A stretch of DNA of 64,000 nucleotides from Hasllibacter sp963833115 (GTDB taxonomy: Bacteria > Pseudomonadota > Alphaproteobacteria > Rhodobacterales > Rhodobacteraceae), in the NCBI GenBank assembly GCA_963833115.1, contig CAWHWS010000002.1:62001-126000 (forward strand), in the 5' to 3' direction. This document shows positions 41,620 to 49,156 of this stretch, piece by piece (the first letter of the stretch is position 1; every line of letters begins with the position of its first letter). The position numbers and the translations under genes are program-made. The notes beneath the pieces are model-generated. The model made no database searches and had not been told where the DNA came from. It saw only the letters and a list, made by a program, of their open reading frames with translations.

Positions 41620-43244
41620 CCGAAATCCGCGTGCCCACCCTGGGCGAATCCGTCACCGAGGCGACCGTCGCCACCTGGTTCAAGGCCGTGGGCGACGCCG
41701 TCGAGGCCGACGAGATGCTCTGCGAGCTGGAGACCGACAAGGTCACCGTCGAGGTGCCCGCGCCCGTCGCCGGCACCCTCTCGGAGATCGTCGCCGCCGA
41801 GGGCGAGACCGTCGGCGTCGACGCCCTCCTCGCGCAGCTCGAGGCCGCGGACGGCGCCCAGGCCGGCGAGACCCGCGCCGTGACCCGCACCGAGGCCGAG
41901 ACCGAGGACGCCGCCGGCTACGCCGAGGACGTCGCCAAGGGTGCCGAGGGCACGGATGACGCCCCCGCGCCCGAAGGCGAGGGGGGTGGAGAGGACACCA
42001 CCGTCATGGTCCCCGCCCTGGGGGAATCCGTCACCGAGGCCACCGTCGCCACCTGGTTCAAGGCCGTGGGAGACGCCGTCGCCGCCGACGAGATGCTCTG
42101 CGAGCTGGAGACCGACAAGGTCTCCGTCGAGGTCCCCGCCCCCGCCGCCGGGACGCTCGCGTCCATCGACGTGGCCGAGGGCGAGACCGTCGCCGCCGGC
42201 GCGCAGCTCGCCACCATCTCCGGCGGCGGCGCGGCCGCGGGCGGCGGCGCGGGCCCCGAAGCCGCCTCCAGGACCGAGGAGATGGACTACGGCTCCACCC
42301 ACGAGGACCGCCCCCCCGCCTCCGGCGCCCCGGGCGGCGGCCGCTCCGACGTGGAGGACGCGCCCAGCGCCAAGGCGATGATGGCCTCCGAGGGCCTCTC
42401 CAAGGGCGACGTGCGCGGCACCGGCCGCGACGGCCGCGTGATGAAGTCCGACGTGCTGGACGCCCTCTCGAAGCCCAAGGACAAGCCCGCCGGCGCGAAG
42501 GACGCCAAGGCCCCCGCCCGCGCGCCCGTGCCCGCCGAGCAGGCCGCCCGCGAGGAGCGGGTGAAGATGTCCCGCCTGCGGCAGACCATCGCCCGCCGCC
42601 TCAAGGAGGCGCAGGACACCGCCGCCATGCTCACCACCTACAACGAGGTGGACATGGGCGCGATCATGGACCTGCGCACCGAGTACAAGGACCTGTTCCT
42701 CAAGAAGCACGGCGTGAAGCTCGGCTTCATGTCCTTCTTCACCCGCGCCTGCTGCCACGCCCTGATGGAGGTGCCAGAGGTCAACGCCGAGATCGACGGC
42801 ACCGAGGTGGTCTACAAGCGCTACGTCAACATGGGCGTCGCCGTCGGCACCCCGAACGGCCTCGTCGTCCCCGTCATCCGGGACGCGGACGCGATGTCCT
42901 TCGCCGCCATCGAGAAGGCCATCGCCGAGAAGGGGCTCAAAGCCCGCGACGGCAAGCTCTCCATGGCCGACATGCAGGGCGGCACGTTCACCATCTCCAA
43001 CGGCGGCGTCTACGGCTCGCTGATGTCGTCCCCCATCCTCAACCCGCCCCAGTCCGGCATCCTCGGCATGCACAAGATCCAGGACCGCCCCATGGTCGTC
43101 GGCGGCGAGATCGCCGTCCGCCCCATGATGTACCTCGCCCTCAGCTACGACCACCGCATCGTCGACGGAAAGGGCGCGGTGACGTTCCTCGTGCGCGTCA
43201 AGGAAGCCCTGGAGGACCCGCGCCGGCTGCTGATGGACCTCTAA
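41616..43244 (+). CDS. sucB: Dihydrolipoyl succinyltransferase E2 with two lipoyl domains
   Basis: This is the core of the 2-oxoglutarate dehydrogenase complex, 542 residues. Two lipoyl domains (lysines in ETDKVTVE near residue 43 and ETDKVSVE near residue 169) are followed by a peripheral-subunit-binding domain (SAKAMMASEGLSKGDVRGTGRDGRV) and the catalytic domain ending in SYDHRIVDGKGAVTFL with the active-site His and Asp. E. coli SucB has one lipoyl domain; the second here is also nearly identical at the DNA level. The ATG overlaps the sucA stop. Confidence 0.95.
   Translation: MTEIRVPTLGESVTEATVATWFKAVGDAVEADEMLCELETDKVTVEVPAPVAGTLSEIVAAEGETVGVDALLAQLEAADGAQAGETRAVTRTEAETEDAAGYAEDVAKGAEGTDDAPAPEGEGGGEDTTVMVPALGESVTEATVATWFKAVGDAVAADEMLCELETDKVSVEVPAPAAGTLASIDVAEGETVAAGAQLATISGGGAAAGGGAGPEAASRTEEMDYGSTHEDRPPASGAPGGGRSDVEDAPSAKAMMASEGLSKGDVRGTGRDGRVMKSDVLDALSKPKDKPAGAKDAKAPARAPVPAEQAAREERVKMSRLRQTIARRLKEAQDTAAMLTTYNEVDMGAIMDLRTEYKDLFLKKHGVKLGFMSFFTRACCHALMEVPEVNAEIDGTEVVYKRYVNMGVAVGTPNGLVVPVIRDADAMSFAAIEKAIAEKGLKARDGKLSMADMQGGTFTISNGGVYGSLMSSPILNPPQSGILGMHKIQDRPMVVGGEIAVRPMMYLALSYDHRIVDGKGAVTFLVRVKEALEDPRRLLMDL
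41634..42143 (+). repeat. Near-identical DNA repeat coding for the two lipoyl domains
   Basis: About 125 bases at 41634-41765 recur at 42012-42143, 378 bases downstream, with fewer than ten differences in the core. The match is at DNA level, not only protein level, pointing to recent duplication or ongoing gene conversion within sucB. Confidence 0.85.
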
Positions 43245-43245
43245 C

Positions 43246-43464
43246 ATGCTCGAGGACGGCATCTCGGCCGATCAGCGCCGACAGCGCTGGCGGCTTGAAA
43301 TGCAGGCGCTTGAAGGCGATATCCTCCTCAAGCGGGTCCAGCGGCGGACGGAGGGGATCAAGATCCTCCTCGCCACGCTCGCGGTGCTGGCCGCGTTGAG
43401 CCAGGCGGCGTTCAACATCTTCGGCGAGCGCCTCGCGCCGCCGGTCGAGGAGACGGCACGATGA
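43246..43464 (+). CDS. Small membrane protein A after sucB
   Basis: This 72-residue protein starts with an amphipathic, charged helix likely to form a coiled coil (ISADQRRQRWRLEMQALEGDILLKRVQRR), then has one membrane helix (IKILLATLAVLAALSQAAFNI) and a short periplasmic tail. It starts at ATG 43246, two bases after sucB. Its TGA overlaps the ATG of a second tiny membrane protein. I do not recognise either; the coupling suggests they act as a pair. Confidence 0.6.
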   Translation: MLEDGISADQRRQRWRLEMQALEGDILLKRVQRRTEGIKILLATLAVLAALSQAAFNIFGERLAPPVEETAR

Positions 43465-43610
43465 CCGATGCAGGCCGACCCGAGTTCGACTTCCTCGCCG
43501 ATCTCGAGCGCAAGAAGAAGCGGGACGACCGGATGCTCCTCGTCGCCGTGACCCTCGGGACGGGGCTCGGCGTGGGCGGCGTCGTCCTCTTGAACCTGCT
43601 CGTCGCCTGA
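43461..43610 (+). CDS. Small membrane protein B (49 residues)
   Basis: This 49-residue protein starts at ATG 43461, overlapping the stop of protein A by four bases. It has an acidic/basic N-terminal half (EFDFLADLERKKKRDD) and one membrane helix (MLLVAVTLGTGLGVGGVVLLNLLVA) to the end. The coupling with protein A and matching topology (charged cytoplasmic helix, single membrane span) suggest a small membrane complex, perhaps a regulator, a toxin-like pair or a lone remnant. No function is assigned. Confidence 0.55.
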   Translation: MTDAGRPEFDFLADLERKKKRDDRMLLVAVTLGTGLGVGGVVLLNLLVA

Positions 43611-43938
43611 CGTCGTGGACCCGGCAGGCCGTGACGGAGCGCGATGGCGGGATCGCGCGGTTCGGACTGGCGGGCGCATTCGGCCTCGCGTTCGCGCGTC
43701 GGATGATTCCGCTGAACGGCGGCATGACGCTCGGCCCGCCCGTCTCCTGCTCCGCACGGCATCCGCGCCCGATAGCGCGCACCGCCGATCTCGGGATGGC
43801 CGGATCATGACGCCGAATGCCGTTCGCGGGATCGTCGCACGCCTTTTCGTCACGGCCGGGGTCGCATCGGCGCCGGTCGGAGCGGTGGACGCCCGGCCCG
43901 GTCCCGCCCTCCCCGCTCCATAAGGTCGAACTCTCCCC
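43611..43938 (+). other. 328-base stretch with no convincing gene
   Basis: Only short, unsupported frames exist here. One plus-strand frame to 43923 gives an Arg-rich product with no ribosome-binding site or recognisable motif. The stretch could be a decayed gene or the leader of the next one. Confidence 0.5.
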
Positions 43939-44181
43939 ATGCAGCTCATCTGCCGCTACGACACCATCGACTGGCCCGAATGGCGCGCCGCCTTCGACGA
44001 CGGGGCCGAGGACCGGCGCGCCGCCGGCCTCACCCTGCTCCAGCTCTGGCGCGACGCCGACACGCCGTCGGCGGCCGTCGCCCTGTTCGAGGTAACCGAC
44101 CGCCCCCGCGCCGAGGCGTGGATCGCCAAGGAGGCCGGCTTCGGCGCCGCCCTGCGCGCCGACTTCCTGGAGACCGCCTGA
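43939..44181 (+). CDS. Small conserved protein (80 residues)
   Basis: This is a soluble 80-residue protein starting QLICRYDTIDWPEWRAAFDD, then DRRAAGLTLLQLWRDAD, VALFEVTDRPRAEAWIAKEAGFG and a short tail. The alternation of strands and helices suggests a ferredoxin-like (dimeric alpha-beta barrel) fold. It resembles unnamed small proteins seen in Rhodobacterales; its function is unknown. It stands between the sucB cluster and the cupin gene. Confidence 0.65.
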   Translation: MQLICRYDTIDWPEWRAAFDDGAEDRRAAGLTLLQLWRDADTPSAAVALFEVTDRPRAEAWIAKEAGFGAALRADFLETA

Positions 44182-44250
44182 CGCCCCGGCGCCCGGAACA
44201 AACCCCGCCCTCGCCCGCTTGGCCCCGTGCACCCCCATAGCGAGGCCCCC

Positions 44251-44637
44251 ATGACCGACGCCGCCATCCAGGTTCATACCCAGGACACCGACCTCGCCGC
44301 ATGGCACGACCCGGCGCGCGGCGACGTGAAGTTCCGCCGCCTGATCGACGCCGCCGAGGGCCCGTCAGACAGCCTGGTGCAGGGCATCGCCGAGTTCGAG
44401 CCCGGCGGCCGCGAGAACCCCCACACCCACGACATCCCAGAGACCGGCTACGTGCTCGAGGGCGAGGGGCTCCTCACGCTGGACGGCCGCGACCTGCCCG
44501 TGCGCGCGGGCGACATGCTCTTCATGCCCGCCGGCCTCGCCCATGGCTGGTCCGCCCCGGACGGCGCGATGCGCGTGCTGTTCACCTTCCCGGCGGATCG
44601 CCTCGCCGAGGTGGCCTATCGCTGGACGGACGGCTAA
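44251..44637 (+). CDS. Cupin-domain protein
   Basis: This 128-residue protein has a single cupin barrel: motif 1 NPHTHDIPETGYVLEGEGLLTLDG carries two His and a Glu, and motif 2 VRAGDMLFMPAGLAHGW carries the final His. A metal site is therefore likely. The substrate is unknown; many such proteins are sensors or small dioxygenases/isomerases. ATG 44251 is preferred over an upstream GTG because of the better-placed gcgagg. Confidence 0.82.
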   Translation: MTDAAIQVHTQDTDLAAWHDPARGDVKFRRLIDAAEGPSDSLVQGIAEFEPGGRENPHTHDIPETGYVLEGEGLLTLDGRDLPVRAGDMLFMPAGLAHGWSAPDGAMRVLFTFPADRLAEVAYRWTDG

Positions 44638-44667
44638 CGGGGGGCGACCGAACCGCGAGGACCCGCC

Positions 44668-45063
44668 ATGACCCCCGAGCTCACCGCCCTCGCTCTCGCC
44701 GCCCTCCTCCAGGCCGTGCAGTTCGTCCTCTACGCGGTCGGCGCCAATCGCGAGCTCGGCCCGGGCTACGCGATGTCGGCCCGCGACCGCCCGCCCTCTC
44801 GCCCGATGTCGGAGACGACGGGCCGCCTCCAGCGCGCGATGACCAACCATTTCGAAGGGCTGATCCTCTTCACCATCGCCGTCCTCGTCGTCACCCTGGG
44901 CGACGGGTCCACCGGCGTCACCGCCGCCTGCGCCTGGGTCTACCTCGCCGCGCGGGTGCTCTACGTGCCGGCCTACGCGCTCGGCCTGCGGCCCTGGCGC
45001 TCGGTGGTCTGGATGGCCGGGTTCGCCGCCACCATCGCGATGATCGTCGCCGCGCTCCTATGA
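44668..45063 (+). CDS. MAPEG-family membrane protein
   Basis: This 131-residue inner-membrane protein has four hydrophobic helices and the MAPEG pattern RLQRAMTNHFEGLILFTIAV in helix 2, followed by AARVLYVPAYALGL. Eukaryotic members are glutathione-dependent membrane enzymes; the bacterial role is unclear. It precedes lpdA by about 75 bases. Confidence 0.85.
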   Translation: MTPELTALALAALLQAVQFVLYAVGANRELGPGYAMSARDRPPSRPMSETTGRLQRAMTNHFEGLILFTIAVLVVTLGDGSTGVTAACAWVYLAARVLYVPAYALGLRPWRSVVWMAGFAATIAMIVAALL

Positions 45064-45137
45064 CCTTCCATGCGCACGGGATGTGCATAGGTTGTGCATC
45101 GCCCGTGCATGGCGCTCCAGACAAGGAAACCTGACCC

Positions 45138-46523
45138 ATGGCCCAGTACGACGTCATCGTGATCGGCTCCGGCCCCGGCGGCTACGTCTGCGCCATCCGC
45201 TGCGCGCAGCTCGGCCTCAGGACCGCCTGCGTGGAGGGCCGGGAGACCCTCGGAGGCACCTGCCTCAACATCGGGTGCATCCCCTCCAAGGCGCTGCTGC
45301 ACGCGACCCATTCGCTCCACGAGGCGCAGCACAACTTCGCCAAGATGGGCCTGACCGGCGACGCCCCCGGCGTCGACTGGGCCGCGATGCAGGCCTACAA
45401 GGACGACGTGATCGCGCAGAACACCTCCGGCATCGAGTTCCTCTTCAAGAAGAACAAGATAGACTGGATCAAGGGCTGGGCCAGCATCCCGGAGGCGGGC
45501 CGCGTCAAGGTCGGCGAGGATGTCCACGAGGCGAGGGAGATCGTCATCGCCACGGGCTCCGAGGCCGCCACCCTGCCCTTCGCGAAGATCGACGAGGAGG
45601 TGATCGTCACCTCCGAGGGCGCGCTCGAGCTCGGCGCGATCCCCAGGACGATGGCGGTCATCGGCGGCGGCGTCATCGGGCTCGAGATGTCGAGCGTCTA
45701 CGCCCGCCTCGGCACCGAGGTGACGGTGGTCGAGTACGCCGACGGCATCGTCCCCGGCAGCGACGCCGAGATCGCCCGCCAGTTCCGCAAGCTCATGACG
45801 AAACAGGGTATTTCCATCGTCACCGGCGCCGCCGTCGAGAGCGTGGAGCGGGGCGGCGACGGCGCGACCCTGACCTGGAAGGCCCGCAAGGACGGCGCCG
45901 AGGAGAGCCTGACCGTCGAGCGCGTGCTCGTCGCGACGGGGCGCCGGCCGTTCACGGACGGGCTCGGGCTGGAGGCGCTCGGGGTCGGCCTGTCCGAGCG
46001 CGGGCAGGTCGAGGTCGACGACCAGTGGCGCACCAATGTCGGCGGCATCCGCGCCATCGGCGACGCGGTGGCGGGCCCGATGCTCGCCCACAAGGCCGAG
46101 GACGAGGGCATGGCCGTCGCCGAGGCGATCGCCGGCCGCCACGGGCACGTCAACTACGGCGTGATCCCCAACGTCATCTACACCCATCCCGAGGTCGGCA
46201 GCGTCGGCCTCACGGAGGAGCAGGCCAAGGAGCGCGGGGCGATCAAGGTCGGGCGCTTCTCATTCATGGGCAACGGCCGGGCGAAGGCCAACTTCGCCGC
46301 CGACGGCATGGTCAAGATCATCGCCGACGCCGCGACGGACCGGATCCTGGGCGCCCATATCATCGGCCCCATGGCCGGGGACCTGATCCACGAGGTCTGC
46401 GTCGCGATGGAGTTCGGCGCCGCGGCCGAGGACCTCGCCCGCACCTGCCACGCGCACCCGACCTACTCGGAGGCCGTGCGCGAGGCGGCCCTGGCCTGCG
46501 GGGACGGCGCGATCCACGCCTGA
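45138..46523 (+). CDS. lpdA: Dihydrolipoamide dehydrogenase E3
   Basis: This flavoprotein of 461 residues reoxidises the lipoyl groups of the SucAB complex with NAD+. It shows the FAD-binding VIVIGSGPGGYVCAIR, the redox disulfide GGTCLNIGCIPSKALL (Cys about residues 40 and 45), the NAD-binding MAVIGGGVIGLEMSSVY, and the C-terminal active-site HAHPTYSEAVREAAL with His and Glu. It closes the sucABCD-mdh cluster. Confidence 0.96.
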   Translation: MAQYDVIVIGSGPGGYVCAIRCAQLGLRTACVEGRETLGGTCLNIGCIPSKALLHATHSLHEAQHNFAKMGLTGDAPGVDWAAMQAYKDDVIAQNTSGIEFLFKKNKIDWIKGWASIPEAGRVKVGEDVHEAREIVIATGSEAATLPFAKIDEEVIVTSEGALELGAIPRTMAVIGGGVIGLEMSSVYARLGTEVTVVEYADGIVPGSDAEIARQFRKLMTKQGISIVTGAAVESVERGGDGATLTWKARKDGAEESLTVERVLVATGRRPFTDGLGLEALGVGLSERGQVEVDDQWRTNVGGIRAIGDAVAGPMLAHKAEDEGMAVAEAIAGRHGHVNYGVIPNVIYTHPEVGSVGLTEEQAKERGAIKVGRFSFMGNGRAKANFAADGMVKIIADAATDRILGAHIIGPMAGDLIHEVCVAMEFGAAAEDLARTCHAHPTYSEAVREAALACGDGAIHA

Positions 46524-46527
46524 TCCC

Positions 46528-47211
46528 TCAGGCGAGGTCGAACCTGTAGCGGTGCAGCCCCGCGCCGTGGGCGCGAAGCCACCCGCGCGGCCCCTCATGG
46601 GCCGGGGACAATCGCGCGACCTCGTCCCAAAAGGCGGGCCCGTGATGCATGTGGGCGAGGTGCGCGACCTCGTGCGCGGCGACGTAGTCCAGCACCTCGG
46701 GCGGCGCCATCACCAGCCGCCACGAGAACATCAGCCGCCCCGCCGCCGTGCAGCTCCCCCAGCGCCCCCGGGGATCGCGCAGCGCGATGCGCGTGGGCCG
46801 GCGCCCCAGCGCGCCGCCGTGCCGGGCGCAGGCGGCGTCCAGGCGCTCGGCGGCCAGGGCGCGCAGCACCCGCTCCGCCGCCGGCCCCGCTTGGGCGGAG
46901 GGCACGCACAGCGCCCCCCCGATCAAGGCCGCCCGGCGGGGGCCCTCCACCACCGGCACGGGCGCGCCCTCCACCGGCACCGCGGCGCCCGGCCTCACCA
47001 CGACCTCCTCGGGCCGCGCGGCGAGCTGCGCCGCGATCCACGCGCTCCGGCTCTCGGCGAAGGCCAGCGCCTCGCGCTCGGGCACGCGCGACGGCCGGGT
47101 GAGCAGGATCCGCCCGTCCGCCGCCCCGATTCGCAGGGTGATGCGCCGCGCGCGCGCGTGGGTTCGGCTGTCGACGGCCACGCGCGCGCCCCGGACCGTG
47201 ATCTCGGCCAT
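46528..47211 (-). CDS. YgjP-like zinc metallopeptidase (M48/DUF45)
   Basis: This 227-residue protein has an N-terminal beta-rich region (ARRITLRIGAADGRILLTRPS) and a C-terminal metal-binding motif AAHEVAHLAHMHHGPAFWDEVARLSP with HExxH-like HEVAH and a downstream His. GRWGSCTAAGRLMFSWRLVMAP is the conserved DUF45 segment. It is predicted to be a zinc peptidase related to SprT/YgjP; the substrate is unknown. Its stop is only four bases from the end of convergent lpdA. Confidence 0.85.
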   Translation of the reverse strand: MAEITVRGARVAVDSRTHARARRITLRIGAADGRILLTRPSRVPEREALAFAESRSAWIAAQLAARPEEVVVRPGAAVPVEGAPVPVVEGPRRAALIGGALCVPSAQAGPAAERVLRALAAERLDAACARHGGALGRRPTRIALRDPRGRWGSCTAAGRLMFSWRLVMAPPEVLDYVAAHEVAHLAHMHHGPAFWDEVARLSPAHEGPRGWLRAHGAGLHRYRFDLA

Positions 47212-47327
47212 CCCGGCGCTCCCTCTTGCCAGCCTATGGGGCGTATGGCATCCGCGCCCGACCCGCCCGGTTCGGCAGGCTCGAAGCCGTCCCGGACGCA
47301 CCGCCATCGCCCACAGGAGAGCTCTCA

Positions 47328-47699
47328 ATGCCGAAGGAAGAATGGGGCGTCAAACGCCTCTGCCCGGCCTGCTCGACCCGTTTCTACGACTTGCAGAACG
47401 ACCCGATGACCTGCCCCAACTGCGGCATGGAGCATACCGTCGAGCAGCTCACGTCCGGCAAGGCGCGCACGATGTCCGCCGACAAGGCCGATCCGAAGTC
47501 GGTCAAGGCCGCCCCCGCGGGCGAGGATGCCGAGACGACGGACGACGATGACGACGCCGCGGCCGTGGAGCTCGACGATGACGAGGTGCTCGACGACGAC
47601 GACGATGACGACGTGCTCGCCGACGAGGACGAGGACGACGAGGTCTCGCTCGACGAGATCGCCGAGGTCGCCTCGGACGAGGACAAGGACGAAAGCTGA
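47328..47699 (+). CDS. TIGR02300-family zinc-ribbon protein with acidic tail
   Basis: In this 123-residue protein, the N-terminal zinc ribbon has paired cysteines (RLCPACSTRFYDLQND and MTCPNCGMEH), followed by a tail made mostly of Asp and Glu (about residues 68-123). This is the TIGR02300 (FYDLN acid) family common in alphaproteobacteria; its function is unknown, possibly interaction with basic or nucleic-acid-binding partners. ATG 47328 follows a ggagag element. tRNA-Ala lies downstream. Confidence 0.85.
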   Translation: MPKEEWGVKRLCPACSTRFYDLQNDPMTCPNCGMEHTVEQLTSGKARTMSADKADPKSVKAAPAGEDAETTDDDDDAAAVELDDDEVLDDDDDDDVLADEDEDDEVSLDEIAEVASDEDKDES

Positions 47700-47726
47700 C
47701 CCGCGGCCGCGCCGGGGGATTGCGCC

Positions 47727-47755
47727 TTGCGCGCCCCCGGATCGCGGCGTAGGGA
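47727..47755 (+). promoter_or_regulatory. Candidate tRNA-Ala promoter
   Basis: TTGCGC at 47727-47732 and TAGGGA at 47750-47755 are spaced by 17 bases and would start transcription near 47762, about 28 bases before the tRNA. Confidence 0.45.
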
Positions 47756-47789
47756 CGCGCGGCGCCGCGCATGTCCCGCGCGGCCGGAT

Positions 47790-47865
47790 GGGGCCTTAGC
47801 TCAGTTGGGAGAGCGCCTGCATGGCATGCAGGAGGTCAGGGGTTCGACTCCCCTAGGCTCCACCA
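47790..47865 (+). tRNA. tRNA-Ala, anticodon GGC
   Basis: A 76-base cloverleaf is visible. The seven-pair acceptor stem (GGGGCCT with AGGCTCC, one G-U pair) and encoded ACCA end are clear. The D-arm is TAGCTCAGTTGGGAGAGC. The anticodon stem CCTGC/GCAGG has loop ATGGCAT (anticodon GGC at the centre). The T-arm is GGGGTTCGACTCCCC. It decodes GCC/GCU, the main alanine codons of this GC-rich genome. Confidence 0.96.
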
Positions 47866-47890
47866 CCCCCCCATTGCGCGCCGCGGGCCG

Positions 47891-49156
47891 TCACGCGCCG
47901 GGCCAGGACGGCGCCGGCCGGACCGTGCCCGCGCAGGCGCCGAAGCCGATGCGCCATCCCGGGCCGCGCGCCGCGCCGCGCAGCGTCACGGTGTCGCCGT
48001 CCTCCACGAAGGTCCGCCGCGCCCCGCCGGGCAGCGCCAGCGCGTCCCGCCCGCCCCATGTGATCTCGAGCAGGGAGCCGCGCGCGCCCGCCTCCGGGCC
48101 GGAGATCGTGCCCGAGCCGAGAAGGTCGCCCACCCGCATCGCGCAGCCCGAGGACGCGTGGTGCGCGAGCTGCTGCGCGGCCGAGTAGTAGAGCTCGCGC
48201 GCGTTGGTCCGGGCGATGGTCGCGGGCGGCCCGCCGGCGGGCGCGAGGTCCACCTCGAGCGCGACGTCGAGGCCCGCGGCCTCCCCGGGCGCGCCCAGAT
48301 AGGGCAGGAGCGGGCGCGCGCGCTCCGGCAGGGCCGTCCGGCACGGGGCCAGGGCCGCCGCCGTCACGATCCAGGGCGAGACGCTGGTGGCGAAGGCCTT
48401 GGACTGGAACGGTCCCAAAGGGCGGTATTCCCAGGCCTGCAGGTCGCGCGCCGACCAGTCGTTCAGGAGGACGTAACCGAAGATCATCGCCTCCGCCTCG
48501 GCAAGGCTCACGGGGCGGCCCGGGGCGCTCGCCCCGCCCACGACGGCGCCGAGCTCCAGCTCGAAGTCCAGCCGCCGGGACGGCCCGAACACCGGCAGGT
48601 CCGCCCCGGGCGGCAGGGTCTGTCCCAGCGGCCGGACGACGTCCGTGCCCGAGACGACGACCGTGGACGCGCGGCCGTTGTAGCCGATGGGCATGGACAG
48701 CCAGTTGGGCGGCAGAGCGTCCTGCGGCCCCCGGAACATCGTGCCCACGTTCTCGGCATGGTGGCGGCCGGCATAGAAATCCGTGTACTCGGCCACGGCG
48801 AAGGGCAGGTGCATCGCCGCCTCCGCCTGCGGCACCAGATGCGGCTCCAGGCGGCCGCGCTCCGGCGCGCCCTCGGCCAGGAGCGCGGCCAGGCGGGCGC
48901 GCAAGGCCGCCCAGGCCGCCGGCCCCATCGCCATGACCGCGTTCCAGCCGCCCGTGAACGGCGTGCCGAGATCGAGGATCCCCTCCCCCGCCAGCGCCGA
49001 GAGGTCGAGGATCCCGTTCCCGATGGCGACCCCGCAGGCGGGCCGGTCCACGCCCGGCGCGGTGAAGACGCCGTAGGGCAGGTTCTGGAGCGGGAACGGA
49101 TGGTCCGGCGCGTTCGCCTCGGCGACCCAGGACCGGGCCGGGGCGGGCGCGCTCAC
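47891..49156 (-). CDS. fahA: Fumarylacetoacetase
   Basis: This is the last enzyme of tyrosine/homogentisate breakdown, splitting fumarylacetoacetate into fumarate and acetoacetate. The 421-residue protein has the small N-terminal domain (FPLQNLPYGVFTAPG) and the catalytic domain with metal-binding AVAEYTDFYAGRHHAENVGTM, GYNGRAS, LDFELELGAVVGG and LNDWSARDLQAWEYRPLGPF. The GTG start at 49156 overlaps the hmgA stop, so the two are co-translated. Its product fumarate feeds the TCA genes nearby. Confidence 0.94.
   Translation of the reverse strand: MSAPAPARSWVAEANAPDHPFPLQNLPYGVFTAPGVDRPACGVAIGNGILDLSALAGEGILDLGTPFTGGWNAVMAMGPAAWAALRARLAALLAEGAPERGRLEPHLVPQAEAAMHLPFAVAEYTDFYAGRHHAENVGTMFRGPQDALPPNWLSMPIGYNGRASTVVVSGTDVVRPLGQTLPPGADLPVFGPSRRLDFELELGAVVGGASAPGRPVSLAEAEAMIFGYVLLNDWSARDLQAWEYRPLGPFQSKAFATSVSPWIVTAAALAPCRTALPERARPLLPYLGAPGEAAGLDVALEVDLAPAGGPPATIARTNARELYYSAAQQLAHHASSGCAMRVGDLLGSGTISGPEAGARGSLLEITWGGRDALALPGGARRTFVEDGDTVTLRGAARGPGWRIGFGACAGTVRPAPSWPGA

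Noticed and set aside
43615..43923. Possible 102-codon gene between the small membrane proteins and the 80-residue protein
   Set aside because: No ribosome-binding site or family features; reported only as a gene-free stretch.
47384..47686. Minus-strand Ser-rich frame over the TIGR02300 gene
   Set aside because: It is the complement of the Asp/Glu-rich tail codons and has no independent support.
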